Shown here one piece after another: positions 37,201-48,826 of a stretch of DNA of 64,000 nt. The notes under the pieces were generated by a model, which was given only the letters and a program-made list of their open reading frames with translations, was not told where the DNA came from and did not search any database. Numbering within the stretch: the first letter of the stretch is position 1; each line of letters begins with the position of its first letter. The translations under genes and the position numbers were made by a program. The DNA comes from Azolla caroliniana (Eukaryota > Polypodiophyta), in NCBI GenBank assembly GCA_043228905.1, contig JBHGNT010000002.1, forward strand, positions 27,032,001-27,096,000, read 5' to 3'.

Positions 37201-38722
37201 TGCAAGAGCATGTTAACCGAACTGTTCACCCCAAGAGACAAGTTCCCAAATGTAGGCGAACCTATTGATATCAATGATGAACCAGACAATGCATGCTCCT
37301 CTGCTCCATGCCATCTGAGTTTCATTGATTGAAGCCATAACACTGCTGATGTCAAGCATTCCCCAGCATCTGCTATTGGATCAGATGATGCAGCAAAACA
37401 AGCCACCAAATGTTCCGCGAGTCTCCGTCCTTCTGGTGCCACACTGCACATACATCATGAAATAATGTGTTTGAGATTTTCCAGTGTGACAATGAAACGT
37501 TTCTACGCTTTTCACACTAAATACATACATATGTTTTCTTTTTTCAAAATATGATTAAGAAAACCGACGAGGTATGAAATGTGGTGGTGTCCATTAGTTA
37601 TATAGTTACTATACCTGGATGTGGTAGACCTATGACCAAAATAGTGATGTTCACCATGTAAACGTGGTGATTCAAAGGGAAATTGTTCCATGCCTAGTCC
37701 TATCCATGGATCAAGCTTGTCCATAACTAGGGTTGGACCTGGTGAAACAATTCCATTCTAACAAGAAGAATATAAATCAGTCAAAATCAATCCAATTTTT
37801 GACAAAGATAGATTTACAATATCAGCAAACAACCTAAATACAATGATTATGGTGAAGGTTTTCCCTTTACTATTTTGAAGACAAGTGCATTTTTGGATTG
37901 TGTCATCAACCTCAGATGTGGAAAATTGTAAACCAGATCGTAGTATGGCTTTCATCAGCTTCTTACCGTAGGACGAGTCACTCTGCTTTGATGTTGTTGC
38001 ACTGCTCCCTTCACCAGCTTCATCTTTTCTATGAAAGCTTTCACTACAGTATCCCCTATTGGACCACGCTGCTTTTTACACTTGAAGCACTACACTCACA
38101 GAAACATTACACAGATTAAAATTCAATAAATAAAGTTCAAGGGTCATTTTATTTTCCATGGTATGCACAAAGCAACAGATTCTACAGAGCTAAAGAGGGA
38201 AAAAACGATGGCATATATTTGGACATGGTATTTAATGTATACCTCTGTTCTGCGAGGATAATTCACATTGGCACAATGTGGGTCGTCACAAACCCAGTTA
38301 CCATTCTCGAGAGGGCGTGGCTGTCTACTCCATGAATCTGCATTCTTGGTATGCTCTGGGCCCCTGAATTCATTGATATCCATACATGTTTTTAAACACA
38401 AGAATTTTTATAACACCGATGTGGATTCAAACTTCTAATTTCTTTCACTTATACGAGAAATTAAGGGCTCAAAATGTCAATTCCAAACAAAGGAGAAAGA
38501 ATACTAGTTTCTGCACAAAAAAACCTTATTTCCACTGTATGGGTAATGAAATCAAATATATGGGAAGAGAAAACAAAAAATCTTTATTATTTCCATGTTA
38601 CATATATGCGACCAAATCAAATCCATGTAGTTCATAGAATTATCTATAACGCTGAAGCATGTGTTTATTAACGAGGACTTGGCAGTAAAATACCTCCATG
38701 GGGGACGAGAATGTTTCGGCAT
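34250..38722 (-). CDS. Protein with two RanBP2-type zinc fingers, 349 aa
   Basis: Seven exons (minus): 38722-38694, 38363-38243, 38089-37967, 37757-37615, 37443-37038, 34627-34509, 34358-34250. All are GT-AG, phases match and the CDS is 1,050 nt ending in TGA. The first exon codes only MPKHSRPPW plus two bases. Finger 1 (about residues 31-58): GNWVCDDPHCANVNYPRR, then TECFKCKK. Finger 2 (about 302-323): GNWECEACHNVNFPRR, then CFQCRKK. Each spans an exon junction just after the Arg-Arg-Thr. RanBP2-type fingers of this W-C-C-N-C-C pattern commonly bind single-stranded RNA, so an RNA-related role is inferred. The middle (residues 140-280) is Gly/Ser/Asn/Pro-rich and not recognised. Confidence 0.85.
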
Positions 38723-39100
38723 TTGAGGGGGGGGGGAACTCTTACAGAACTATTTCTGTACCGCAGACAACAGAGATCGCTGAACAGCCATTAGAGGAGG
38801 AGGAGGAGGAGAAGGAGCAAAACAGTGATGAAGAAGATTCATGTTTTTGCTGTTGCTGTTGTTGAAATGGAGCAGTTATAAATAGAACCATTTTCAGGCA
38901 GTTATGACAAGGAGGGGCGATGCATCCTCCTCATCCTCATCATTCAGACTTTAACTTCATTGAAGAAGAAGAAAGAAGAAAAGGAACACTTTTCTCACAC
39001 AATTATGTCAACCAACTAGCTTTATGGCACAAAATCTTCTTCACGAACCTCGGCCCGATGGCCACTATACGGTCTTTGTGTCCACTACCTACCTACAATT
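38723..39100 (-). promoter_or_regulatory. Upstream region of the RanBP2 zinc-finger gene
   Basis: It contains a run of G at 38728-38739, GGA repeats at 38798-38816 and a 'tataaata' at 38876-38883 that could act as a TATA element, although it reads on the opposite strand. Short upstream open frames are possible. The transcription start is not determined. Confidence 0.25.
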
Positions 39101-39319
39101 GAGCAATAATAAGCTAGGCACATTAAGAAGAATACAGATATGGCTGGACATTCCCTATCATGCATTACTTGCAAAGTGAGTCGGTTGTTTCTTCGCCCAA
39201 GTTTAACATTCATCGACATATGATGGTTCATCCCTTCGCTTGTACAATTGATGTTGCCCATGAGTGAAGAGTGAGTTTGGCACAATCAAGGGCATGCATC
39301 AATTGACCATTTTTTTTAT

Positions 39320-39730
39320 TGTCTTAGTCAGTGTTTATGCACACATAACGTAAGTGAGGGTAGGTCACTAATATTTACAAAACATAAGTGACGGGTATGT
39401 TCACTAATGTTAGAGATGGGACTAATGTGATTGGATAGAAGGAATGATAGGTGATTGCACTATCACGATCTTGGCAACCAATGAATAATATCACATCTAT
39501 TCAAGGGGCCTATGAAGAAGTATAAATATGAGGCCTAGCTACCATTATAAAACACATTATGTCGGAAGGTTAGGTGGAAGTCTTGAGACACCAATGGTGC
39601 GGGCTAGACTTTTGTTGTGATGATTGTGTTACCTATTCCAAGGTACTAGTCATCCTAATATATGTCGGTATGGGACATCGGAGGTAGGTTGACTAGTTCT
39701 TGATCATTGTTATGGGTGGTCGGGAGGGTA
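39320..39730 (+). repeat. LTR-like repeat fragment
   Basis: It contains 'agtataaatatgaggcctagctac' and ends with 'gtatgggacatcgg...gggtggtcgggagg'. The same features appear at 45585-45780 and, inverted, near 3270-3360. The TATA box followed by a conserved transcribed end suggests a solo LTR, but no partner LTR or target duplication was identified. Confidence 0.45.
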
Positions 39731-40018
39731 GGGTTCTTCTATCCAATGCATTCATCTTTCTTTTACTTGAATGTGGTCTATTGATTAACAATAGACTCTT
39801 AACACTTAGACTACACATAAACGATGGATGGTTTCTTGTTACATTTAGCTCTTCGTTTTGGGGGCTTTGATAATTTATGTAAAGTTTCAGAGAAAATAGT
39901 AGGAGAGTTTTAAAAGCTACATCAATGTTTCTAATTACTTGCATTGGATATTTGTTACAGTAATTGGTTATTTGACTTTATGGAGCGTCTCATGCATCGA
40001 TGTGCAAATGAAAGTAAG

Positions 40019-40590
40019 CATTCATCTAACAATTGCCAAAGAAATGTAATGCATTGTTGGATATACAATTGCATGATCTCAATCTATACCAAACCTTGTG
40101 ATACGTAACGTTCATCCAACAATTGCGAAATAAATGTAATGCATTGTTGGATATACAATTGCATGATCTCAATCTATACCAAACCTTGTTATGCATAACA
40201 ATCAACAACCTCGCTCATGAGCATATTGTAAAACCTCCTAATGATTAGTAATTGTGCTTCCATAAAGGAGAGGTAATCTAACCCTAAGATGTCTATGAGG
40301 ACAATTGGGAAAATTGGAGGTTTCAACATTGTAAAAATGGTTAGTATAGAATTCTACCCTAACCCTAAGATGTCTATGAGCACAATTGGGAAAACAGGAG
40401 GTTTCTGACATTGTAAAAATGGTTAGTATACAACCTCTCTCATGAGCATATTGTAAAACCTCCTAATGATCAGTAGTCGTGCTTCCCTAAAGGAGAGGTA
40501 ATCTAACCCTAAGACGTCTATAAGCTAGCCTTTGTAAATTGGAAATTGACCTAGACGACATCGTGCTTCCAACCCTAAACCCTAAACCCC
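40019..40590 (+). repeat. Nested tandem repeats ending in a telomere-like motif
   Basis: An 89-bp unit containing 'aaatgtaatgcattgttgg' occurs twice (40043, 40132). A second unit beginning 'tcatgagcatattgtaaaac' occurs at about 40215 and 40440. A third unit with 'taaccctaagatgtctatgag' lies between and overlaps them. The block ends near 40572-40588 with 'aaccctaaaccctaaacccc', two and a half plant telomere units. Confidence 0.75.
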
Positions 40591-40644
40591 ACCCCCCCTC
40601 CACCCGTTTCCAAGTGACAGAAACATTTGTAATGTTTAGTCCTC

Positions 40645-41005
40645 ATTAAGGTACATTATTCGTATTTTGCATTTTTTATTATTATCAAACAATGCCTAAT
40701 TTTCTTGTGATAAACGTTACGCAAATTCTCATCATATTTTACCCATTTACAGAATTTCACATCATGGAACCTTACGGTTCTTGAGCTTTTACGGATACGA
40801 CAGCGAGAATTGCTTGAGGTAGATGTGATCAAAGGTGGTTCCATTCTCTGTCATGTGTTAATGGAGGAATGAGCCATTTGGGTACATTCTTCGTATTTGC
40901 ATTTTTATCAATTGAATGCCAATTTTCACATGATAAATTTTACGAAAAGCTTAATCATATTTCACCTATTTAGATAATTTCACATCATGGAACCTTATAT
41001 GTATC
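40645..41005 (+). repeat. Diverged direct duplication, about 230-bp spacing
   Basis: The first copy (about 40650-40777) and second copy (about 40881-41000) share 'gtacatt.ttcgtatt', 'tgataaa', 'tcatattt.accta/catttag/cag' and 'aatttcacatcatggaacctta'. No coding content. Confidence 0.7.
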
Positions 41006-41879
41006 TACATGGCTGTCTATCCCATCTGGCCTGCACTTGATCAAGATTTCATGCTTCAAATTTTATTCCCAAGCTATGTGCACATTTTTAAATTGTAAAG
41101 CAAAAGTTTAACCAAATGGAAGAAATTGGGTGTAGATGTTTGAAATATATAACTTTGCTATTAGAAAATAAGAACATAATGCTTGCCTTCTTTGTTCTGG
41201 ATTTCTTGTTCACGCTGGAATTTTTATCAGACTTTTGTAAGCCTCCATGGGATTGAAAGTTACGTCTTCCAGAAGCTACATCTATTTAAGAAATATTATA
41301 TTTTAGATTATTCTTTGGTTTGGAATGCGATTACTACCATGCCACAAACTGGACTTTCAAACCTTAGTTGAATTCCTGTGTCTGAAGAATTTGAGATCTC
41401 GTTTACTCTGTTTTCCCATCACTATCTACAAAAGAAAATTCAATGTTATTCATAATCGATAATCTATAATCTTTTCATGATTTTTTAAAATTATTCCGTA
41501 GAATCTGATCGCAGATTGATTGTGGCATCACATTGCATTATCAGGATGGAGGATTCAACATAACACACATACATATGGATGTTGATGAAGTGGTGTTATT
41601 CTTGAAAATGGGCATAGTATTGATGCATGAGAGTTTTTTGGCTATAGACAAAGAGCTCCAAAAAACACAAGCTGAAGAGAAGCTTCTATATTATGCTCTT
41701 GATAAGCGTGAAGTATATCTCTCTACATCAATCACTACGTTGTCCTCTTGATTTGAGGGTGTCTAGATCACATCAATGCTCAGATGGATTTTACTCACTT
41801 AGAAAGATTGTTTAAAGGAATCTAGAAGGCTCTCTATTCAATCCCTACATTCTGCAACAGAAACTAGTGAAGTATGTTT

Positions 41880-41948
41880 GTCAGTGACATTTGAACTCAG
41901 GTGCACCAGAAAAAATAAATCATGTCTTACCACTAGGGTATAACCCTA
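41880..41948 (-). mobile_element. tRNA-derived SINE-like fragment
   Basis: The minus strand reads 'accctagtggtaagacatgattt', a box-A-like start, then 'ctggtgcacctgagttcaaatg', a box-B-like end. This arrangement is typical of plant SINEs. Confidence 0.5.
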
Positions 41949-42359
41949 AACAGAAAAGGATGATGGTGACCACAGATGGTTGGAATATTGATTGAGATCA
42001 GGAGTTCATACATTCACGATTTTACTTTGAGAGAGAGAATGAGAAAGAATGCTATATTAAGCATATTTGAGACCAAAAACAACATTTGAAACAAATCATA
42101 ACAACAAATATGCAAATTCGTGATGTGAAATTATGTCCAAAAGTAGTGTAGGTGAGGATGAATCGCGGATCAATTATATTCTCCAAATTGCGTTGATAGG
42201 AGGATGGAAGGATGAGGATGTGATTCAAAAAATTGGTAAGTTGCTAGCTCCCTGACAATGGTACCTGAATTTTGACTCATTTATGAAATCAGACAGATTT
42301 AGTTGCAGGAATGAGAACTTCTGATTGTGCTTGAGTATTGCATGATTGTGTGAACAGTA

Positions 42360-42800
42360 GAAACTCGCCGTGAGTATGACTTCAAGTTTGCTAGAGGAAC
42401 TGTGTCATGGAGGTCAAGACTCCAAGAGTGCGGAGTGATGTGGACAATGCAAGCAGAGTATGTTGTGGCCAGTGAAGTGTCCAAGGAGGCATTATGGCTT
42501 TCTGGCCTGCTGGTTGAAAAGAGAGTAACCTGCCAAAACCCAACTCTCTATTTTGATTGTCAGGGCATGATCACTTTGGCATGGAGTCGGATTGTTTACC
42601 GAAAGATGTAGCATATTGAGATGCAACACCACTTCATACCAGTCTGAGTACAAAATAACCAATTTTTCTATTGAAGGGATGTCTATTGGAAAATGTGGCA
42701 ATTGATCTGATGAAAGGCTCTCTCTGTTACCTGTTTCAAACATTGTTGTGGACTGATGAATTACTCTATATTGTTGTCATGAAAGCTTTGCCTAGTGTTG
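42360..42800 (+). pseudogene. Copia RNase H remnant
   Basis: The plus strand reads RGTVSWRSRLQECGVMWTMQ, then AEYVVASEVSKEALWLSGLL, and PTLYFDCQGMITLAW. This matches copia RNase H (AEYxAxxEAxKEAxWL, then a CDSQSAI-like motif) with substitutions in key positions and a stop after YRKM. The upstream pol region is unrecognisable. Confidence 0.7.
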
Positions 42801-43581
42801 ATTTGTAAGGTTGCAAATTTGATCATTAAATAACAAACAATTGCATTTGAACAATCAATTGTTATCACAGTGCTCACAATTTTGAGTGTAATTGGGTGGT
42901 AAGCTTTTCTCCCTTTCTTGATGGTATTTAACTTTTATAGAAGTTTCCCTTAACCTTTAGCATCAAATTTGTTGAAAGTATTTAATAAATGGCCTTGTCA
43001 TGGACAAGTGATCTGAGCTTATTGATGTCATATGACCAAGATGTGTAATCCAATTCTGTATAGTGTCTATTATATATCTGCACATTTCATAATAGCAATA
43101 AAGAAATTTCCCCATATAATAATTTGTCATGCAGGGCATCTTAATTTACGAAAACCTTAATTATTTTTACAAAAACCTTGCTTGTTTTATGTGCAGTCTC
43201 AAAAACAAGTTTTACAATATCTTTTCACACCAGGGTTTTGAAGCATACATTGGCTCTTCTTGGAGAGTGTTGTATGTAATGAAGACTTGCATTAATTTGG
43301 TTTGTACCATTTGAACAATGCCAAACTCTTTCAATGCATGAATATTCTTATCGATGTTTTCATCCTTAAGAACAACATTCGACTTTGTGTAATGATATGA
43401 CACAAATATGGCACAACTTGTACAATATATGGAGGACTTGAGAATGAGGCATTAGGACAAAGCAAGTTTGGGTATGTGAGGATGTTTTTAGTGTCCAGAA
43501 CAGCCCAAAGTGGCAATCCTTAGTTTAGACATTGATGAGGAAGCACGGTGCTAATGTGAGATAAGTTGCCAAATAAAATGC

Positions 43582-44688
43582 TTAAGAGTGTGTTTGGCCA
43601 TGTCTTGTGTAGTATGCCTTGTATCCTCTATTTACAACAATGGGTTTGTATCCAATTGCATTTCTCAATGTGGGCAACACATACCACCAACATACAACAC
43701 CTAGAATTGCAATGATATAGCCGGTGACTAGGCCACTAAGGCCCAACACAATCCCTATGACCTCAAGAGTCTTGCCCACTTTCTCTTTCCATTTTTCATT
43801 CTCATCAGATGCAATGGTAGCATTTGGGGACTGCAAATTGAGACTTGAACTGGATTTATTGTCCTTGTTGACATCTTGAAATGGAAGTGACTTAGAACTC
43901 ATGATCATGTTATAATCCTTCTTTGAAGAAGAAGAAGAAGAAGAAGGGATATATGCACTCTTAGAATTCCTCGAATCTTTAGATGGGGCAGAACACTTGA
44001 TTTTGCAACCCCTAGTCTTTGTCTTCGAATTGTTATCATTCTTGGGTGTTGTTGCTGTTGCTGCTTCTTCTTCTTCTGTTTCAATGGATTTGTATTTTGT
44101 TTGGTTTTGGGTTTCTACTTTTGGTAGACTTTGTATATTAGCAGCATCAGCTGACCTCGAAGACAAGATCACAGGATTGGCTGAAGTGGTGGGAGAGTCA
44201 AAACCCTGATCATGACTATTATTGTCACTCGATGGAAGATTTAGAACATGCCTCCTAATTGTTAGGGCCCGAAGAAGCTTAGCCATCACCGTTGACCTAG
44301 AAACAGGGGCCTTGTGATTCATAACATTTTTCTTTGGATTAGCATTAGCTTTAGGGTAGGGATTGGGATTAAGATTAGGTTGAAGTTTAGGGTTAGGATT
44401 GTGATCGGGATTAGGATTAGGATTAGGATTAAGATTAGAATTGGGATTGGGATTAATGGTCTTCTCTATGAATTGATCGTATAATAGAGCAGTAGACAAT
44501 GTGTTATTCATGTATTGATAGCCCAACGATTTCTCTCTTCTTAATGCTTCAAGCTCTGCACAAACCAAAGCCCACCTCTCTAGCCCTCTTCCAGAATAGG
44601 GGTTACTTGACCTGGGCTTGGTGCCCAACTTGTGTCGTGAGCTAGGCTTGGTTATGGAAGACAAAACATTAGTCTTCTTCCATATCAT
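43582..44688 (-). CDS. Asn-Pro-repeat protein with C-terminal membrane segment, 368 aa
   Basis: An intronless frame. The start at 44688 (MIWKKTNVLSS) is preferred over an in-frame Met at 44811, whose extension includes a His-Thr run from a GT microsatellite. The N-terminal NPYSGRGLERWALVCAELEA resembles a plant motif (NPYSxRGLxxFxxLxAELExxR) known from small uncharacterised proteins. Residues 80-125 are Asn-Pro repeats. The middle is Ser/Lys-rich with a Glu run. Near the C-terminus a hydrophobic stretch (VIGIVLGLSGLVTGYIIAIL) suggests one membrane-spanning helix, followed by a short polar tail. The function is unknown; a single-pass membrane protein is inferred. Confidence 0.65.
   Translation of the reverse strand: MIWKKTNVLSSITKPSSRHKLGTKPRSSNPYSGRGLERWALVCAELEALRREKSLGYQYMNNTLSTALLYDQFIEKTINPNPNSNLNPNPNPNPDHNPNPKLQPNLNPNPYPKANANPKKNVMNHKAPVSRSTVMAKLLRALTIRRHVLNLPSSDNNSHDQGFDSPTTSANPVILSSRSADAANIQSLPKVETQNQTKYKSIETEEEEAATATTPKNDNNSKTKTRGCKIKCSAPSKDSRNSKSAYIPSSSSSSSKKDYNMIMSSKSLPFQDVNKDNKSSSSLNLQSPNATIASDENEKWKEKVGKTLEVIGIVLGLSGLVTGYIIAILGVVCWWYVLPTLRNAIGYKPIVVNRGYKAYYTRHGQTHS
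44320..44455 (-). repeat. Telomere-like GGATTA/GGGATT hexamers inside the coding sequence
   Basis: The plus-strand run of 'ggatta', 'gggatt', 'gatta' and 'tagggttagg' units codes on the minus strand for Asn-Pro dipeptides. The six-base unit keeps frame. Confidence 0.85.
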
Positions 44689-47160
44689 GGTTAATGAGTT
44701 AGGATGAAGGCTAATCAAAAGTCTTCTTACTATTGTAGAAGTCTTGTGTGTGTGTGTGTGTTGATGGGGTCCTAATAAAATTGAGAAAGTGGTTCTTTCA
44801 TATATGTACATATGTATGTATATGTGCTTGTGTTATTCTAATGCATTGACTTCGTAAAGCATTTTTTTAAAGAAGAAGGCTTGTCGGGCAAGGCATCCAA
44901 ACCTCTATAGACCTTCTTTCCAAGTTATTCTAAACCACGCGTTCGGTTGATGTTTGATCGAAACCATGGGGTTTGGGTCTTTGGGGTTGATGCTTGATCA
45001 AAACCATGGGGCTTGGATCATCTGGCTCTGCAATCAGGAGGAAGTCCACTTTGTGAGAACATGTATACCCACCTCAACTTTGTAATGGCAAGGCATGCCA
45101 CATTTTATTAGATTATTAATCATATCAACTTGTATGCATGCCTCGTTTTACAAAACATGTTTCGTTTTATTAATTAATATCCACATTAAACTACAATTGT
45201 TCCAAACATATTTGTTCATGACTCCTATACGTAAAAGACCACCGTAATAAAATTATAATTAAGTAAAGTCTCACTACACCTCCGCTATTCATTCAAGTAG
45301 AAGAAACCAAATCATAGTATATTATGAAAAAAATAATGGCCAAACCAAAACAATTCAAAAGAAAAATTGGACAAATAATATGTTATAGCCATTATTAGGT
45401 TTCATATTGTTACGGGCATGACCATATAATATCCCGTGGTAAGAATTTACCATAGTATTTTATACACGTGGATAAGTGTGAGGGTTAAACGAAAGTGTAA
45501 AGAAGGGGAGGATTACTTTTAATCCTCGGGATTTAGACAACCCATTAAGCCAAGTGTGAACTTGCTTGGGGGCCTTGGGTATCGCTATAAATATGAGGCC
45601 TAACTACCCTCATTTCATCATATCTTGACTACGTCGAGACTCTGTTTCGTGGTGGGTCAACTCTTGTAGCGAGTGTGCCAACGTTAGGTATGACTCGACG
45701 CCACGACGGTGGTATGGGACACCGATCGAGGCTCGAGTCCGTCTCGATCCCTTCGCTCGGGGGTGGTCGGGTGGATCAACACCCTTCCTTCTCTCTCTCC
45801 TTTCTATCTATCTATCTTTTATCCTTATCATATGCTTACTTCAGATCATAACTCTAACACATATAATGCACAATGCACACACTTAGAAGCAAATTGAAAT
45901 CATGTTCATTTTCCCAACACAAACATTAGACAAATCCATATGGAAACAAGAAATGTGTGCGAGTCCCCTTTGTCAACCACTCTCAAGCAAGTCATATATG
46001 TTGCTTGAGCAATTACATGGTTGAATAGGGGCATTCGAAAACATAACAAAATCTTGGTGCATTTGGGGAAATAAAGAAAAAATTCCAAGAGTATTCTAAA
46101 TATTTCCACAATATCAAAGTGGTATATTTAGGATATCTAATGATAGTTAAGCTTGATTATTGGACCTTTTGGCCATGAAAACGGAATGTCTCAAGTCCCT
46201 TGGCATAAAGTTGAACATTCCCAAGTCTTGTGATGATCCTAACATACGTGGATTAATCCTTTTTTATTATGGGAATACTTGTCTCCAAGATACTTGCCTT
46301 GTACTTCAAGTTGCAACCTACATGCTTAATTACTTATGAGCACTTGAATATATCAAAGCCATCCATATTGTTAATGAAATTATTCTTTCTTATTTTTGGT
46401 CATCGAATGCTTAACCTCGGAAAAGAACATACCTTAATTACCAAAAGGAAAATTAAGAAAACCATCTCAAATGATGGCATTGGTGCGTTTGGCTACGTCG
46501 AAGTCTTAAGGGATTTAACCAAGTAATTTGCAAGGTATTCTCTCTCATCATAAAAGGCATTGTATTCAAAACCAGACAGAGGTTTTAGAAACAAATAATC
46601 CTTTGTATATTTGTTTGTTTGTGTGCATACAAATTTCATATAGAATGAGATTAAAAAAACGTTCACCCCGAGGGATAGCCAAATTAAACAGAGTAATGTT
46701 CATGATCCAAAAATATTGATGTTTGAACCCTGAAGTGCCTACAACAATAGTCAAAATTCAACCATGCTTAGTTAAAAAGAGGGCATTGTGTAAGCTTACT
46801 TGAATCAGAAGAGATTGTGTTACTTGAGGATATTGTTAAGTAAGGGGATGATTATAGCATTATTATATGGATGGGTTTATGGTTGTGAGTGGTGAGTCGT
46901 GAGTCGTGACAGAAGGCATGATGTAAGAAGATGTGGGCCACATTAATGATTGTTGCATAGAGATGGAGTAACGAAATAGAGGGTGTTTACTTGGTACGTG
47001 ATGATTGTTTACTTGTTTCTTGACATTTAAAACATCGGGTCAAAATACATATTTTTGTCAATGAATACAATATTTCATTCAATTGTAAGTGGAGTTTCAA
47101 ATTTGATGTGCAACCTACCAATTTTATTTTTAATACATGCCAATTGTAATGCAATAGAGG
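44689..47160. other. Intergenic region upstream of the Asn-Pro protein gene
   Basis: AT-rich. It contains an LTR-like fragment at 45420-45780. A possible SINE-like piece near 46650-46720 ('gagggatagccaaatt', then 'gtttgaaccct') is too weak to call. No gene was recognised. Confidence 0.55.
45420..45780 (+). repeat. LTR-like repeat fragment
   Basis: It contains 'gctataaatatgaggcctaactac' and 'ggtatgggacaccgatcg...gggggtggtcggg', matching the order of features at 39520-39730. This copy is much richer in CG than the others, which may mean it is less decayed. Confidence 0.45.
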
Positions 47161-47164
47161 ATTC

Positions 47165-48250
47165 TAACTTGGCAATTTGTTGACATTCTAGAAATTTTAT
47201 CAATTGTCCAAAAACACAAACATACAATCAAAACAAATGTGGCAATATAGAAAGATGATGTGTTCCATCCCCCACAAAAATTTAATTACATAGATACATG
47301 TGATGTTATGGAAGGATGATATTTCTACACACATATGATATATTCATTAATGAATGTTATGTTATTATTGATGATCCAATTCTTCATACCTTTCCAACCT
47401 TTAGAGCGTTTGTTTCTCATAACCTTTTTAAATTTGGTCTCATTTGGTGTATTGATAGCAACAAAAACATCAAAAAGCTTAGATTTTCAAGAGAGAGTTG
47501 GCTTTGATCTCTTATTCATCTTAGAAAACCCTCACTCACATACCATGATATGATAGTGACAAAACAAAGATTATCCTCAAAAGTTCCATTATCCATGGAA
47601 AAGTCGTCGTAATCCTAAAAGTAGGTAAAAAAGTGTGAAATGTCATGAATCCATTTCCATCGAGTACATTTCTCATAAAGGATTTAATATGAAAGGTGTT
47701 TAATGTAAGGATGAGAAATTGTTTCAAAGACAACAATTGTGTAGAGTTTTGGAAACATTGGCATAATTGACATGATTGAGAGCAATCTTTTCATAGATTA
47801 TGAAACTCTCAAGAATAGTCTTTGCTTTGCCATGATCATTAATTGCATGTGAGGGTTTTCTAAGAGGAATAAAAGACCAAAAACAACTCTCTCTTGAAAA
47901 TCCAAATTGTTCATGTTTATAGTCATCAATACATCAAATGAGACCAAATTTAAAGAGGTTATGCAGAACAAACACTTAAGGCTAGGAAAAATATAAAGAA
48001 TAGGATTGCCAACATAACATTACCAATGAATATTTTATGACGCGTAAAAATACCATCCAACGAAAATATTATTTGGATTTATGTAATTAATACCTTTCTT
48101 ACAATGGATCACATAATCTTTCAATAATTTACCTTGTTTTCATTGTTGCAAGCTATAATATTATATGGACCTATAAAAATGTCTTAAATTTGTGCATTTG
48201 ATTTGGACAATCAATAAAATGTTTAGAATGTCAATAAATTGCCATGTAAC
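47165..48250. repeat. Long imperfect inverted repeat, ~400-bp arms
   Basis: The left arm (about 47165-47560) matches the reverse complement of the right arm (about 47812-48250). Examples: left 'ggcaatttgttgacattcta' against right-arm complement 'ggcaatttattgacattcta'; left 'aatttggtctcatttggtgt' against 'aatttggtctcatttgatgt'; left 'gattttcaagagagagttgg' against 'gattttcaagagagagttgt'. The loop is about 250 bases. No transposase was found. Confidence 0.8.
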
Positions 48251-48826
48251 ATAGTATGATTCACATGGTCTAAGAATACACGTCATTTTTTTGGAAAAAA
48301 GAAGAAGAATACATGTCAAATGAAAAGATTGGTTGCTCACCACATCCTAAAGTCAATCATGAACTTGGTATTATATTAGCCAAAGATTTTGACCTTCCAT
48401 AAATTACTCGTTAAAATACTAATGATCTTCTAAAATCTATATATCAACTCTGATTAAAATTAATAAGGAACATTCACAGAATTAATGGTACAATTAATCC
48501 CTACCTTCAGTCTTATATTTAACCAATGTTTCAAAGAAGATCATCAAACTCTTTAACATACCCAGGAGGTTATGGTGGATAGGAGTAAATATACACAAAG
48601 TGAGAGCTTGAAAGATAAAGTGTGATTATTTGCATAGCAGAACTTTGCCACGACTTTACTCTCAATTGCAATTACTTTATCATCATCTTTATATTAACCA
48701 TGTCTTTCCTCGTTCACCATGATCTAGTACAGCTTCAATATGCTTAAAACAGCTGTACAAAAATTAAATGAATTAGTTACATTTTTTATTCTTAATACAT
48801 CACCATATCTGATAATGGGAATAAAG
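48251..48826. other. 3' flank of the CLUAP1 gene
   Basis: An AT-rich region after the CLUAP1 stop codon (minus strand). It should include the 3' UTR. Nothing else was recognised. Confidence 0.5.

Larger units (their letters stand above)
39731..43581. other. Gene-free intergenic stretch with repeats
   Basis: Apart from the tandem repeats, SINE-like fragment and RNase H remnant listed separately, I see no gene here. The short open frames are unsupported. Confidence 0.55.

Noticed and set aside
38243-38383. Start codon at 38383 (MDINEF) for the RanBP2-finger gene
   Set aside because: A splice acceptor lies inside it, and the exon at 38722-38694 supplies a Met and a matching phase-2 donor. The MDINEF start remains a weaker alternative.
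45709-45897. 62-aa frame with Arg/Ser-rich start
   Set aside because: It lies within an LTR-like repeat and has no similarity to a known protein or matching frame in the related copies.
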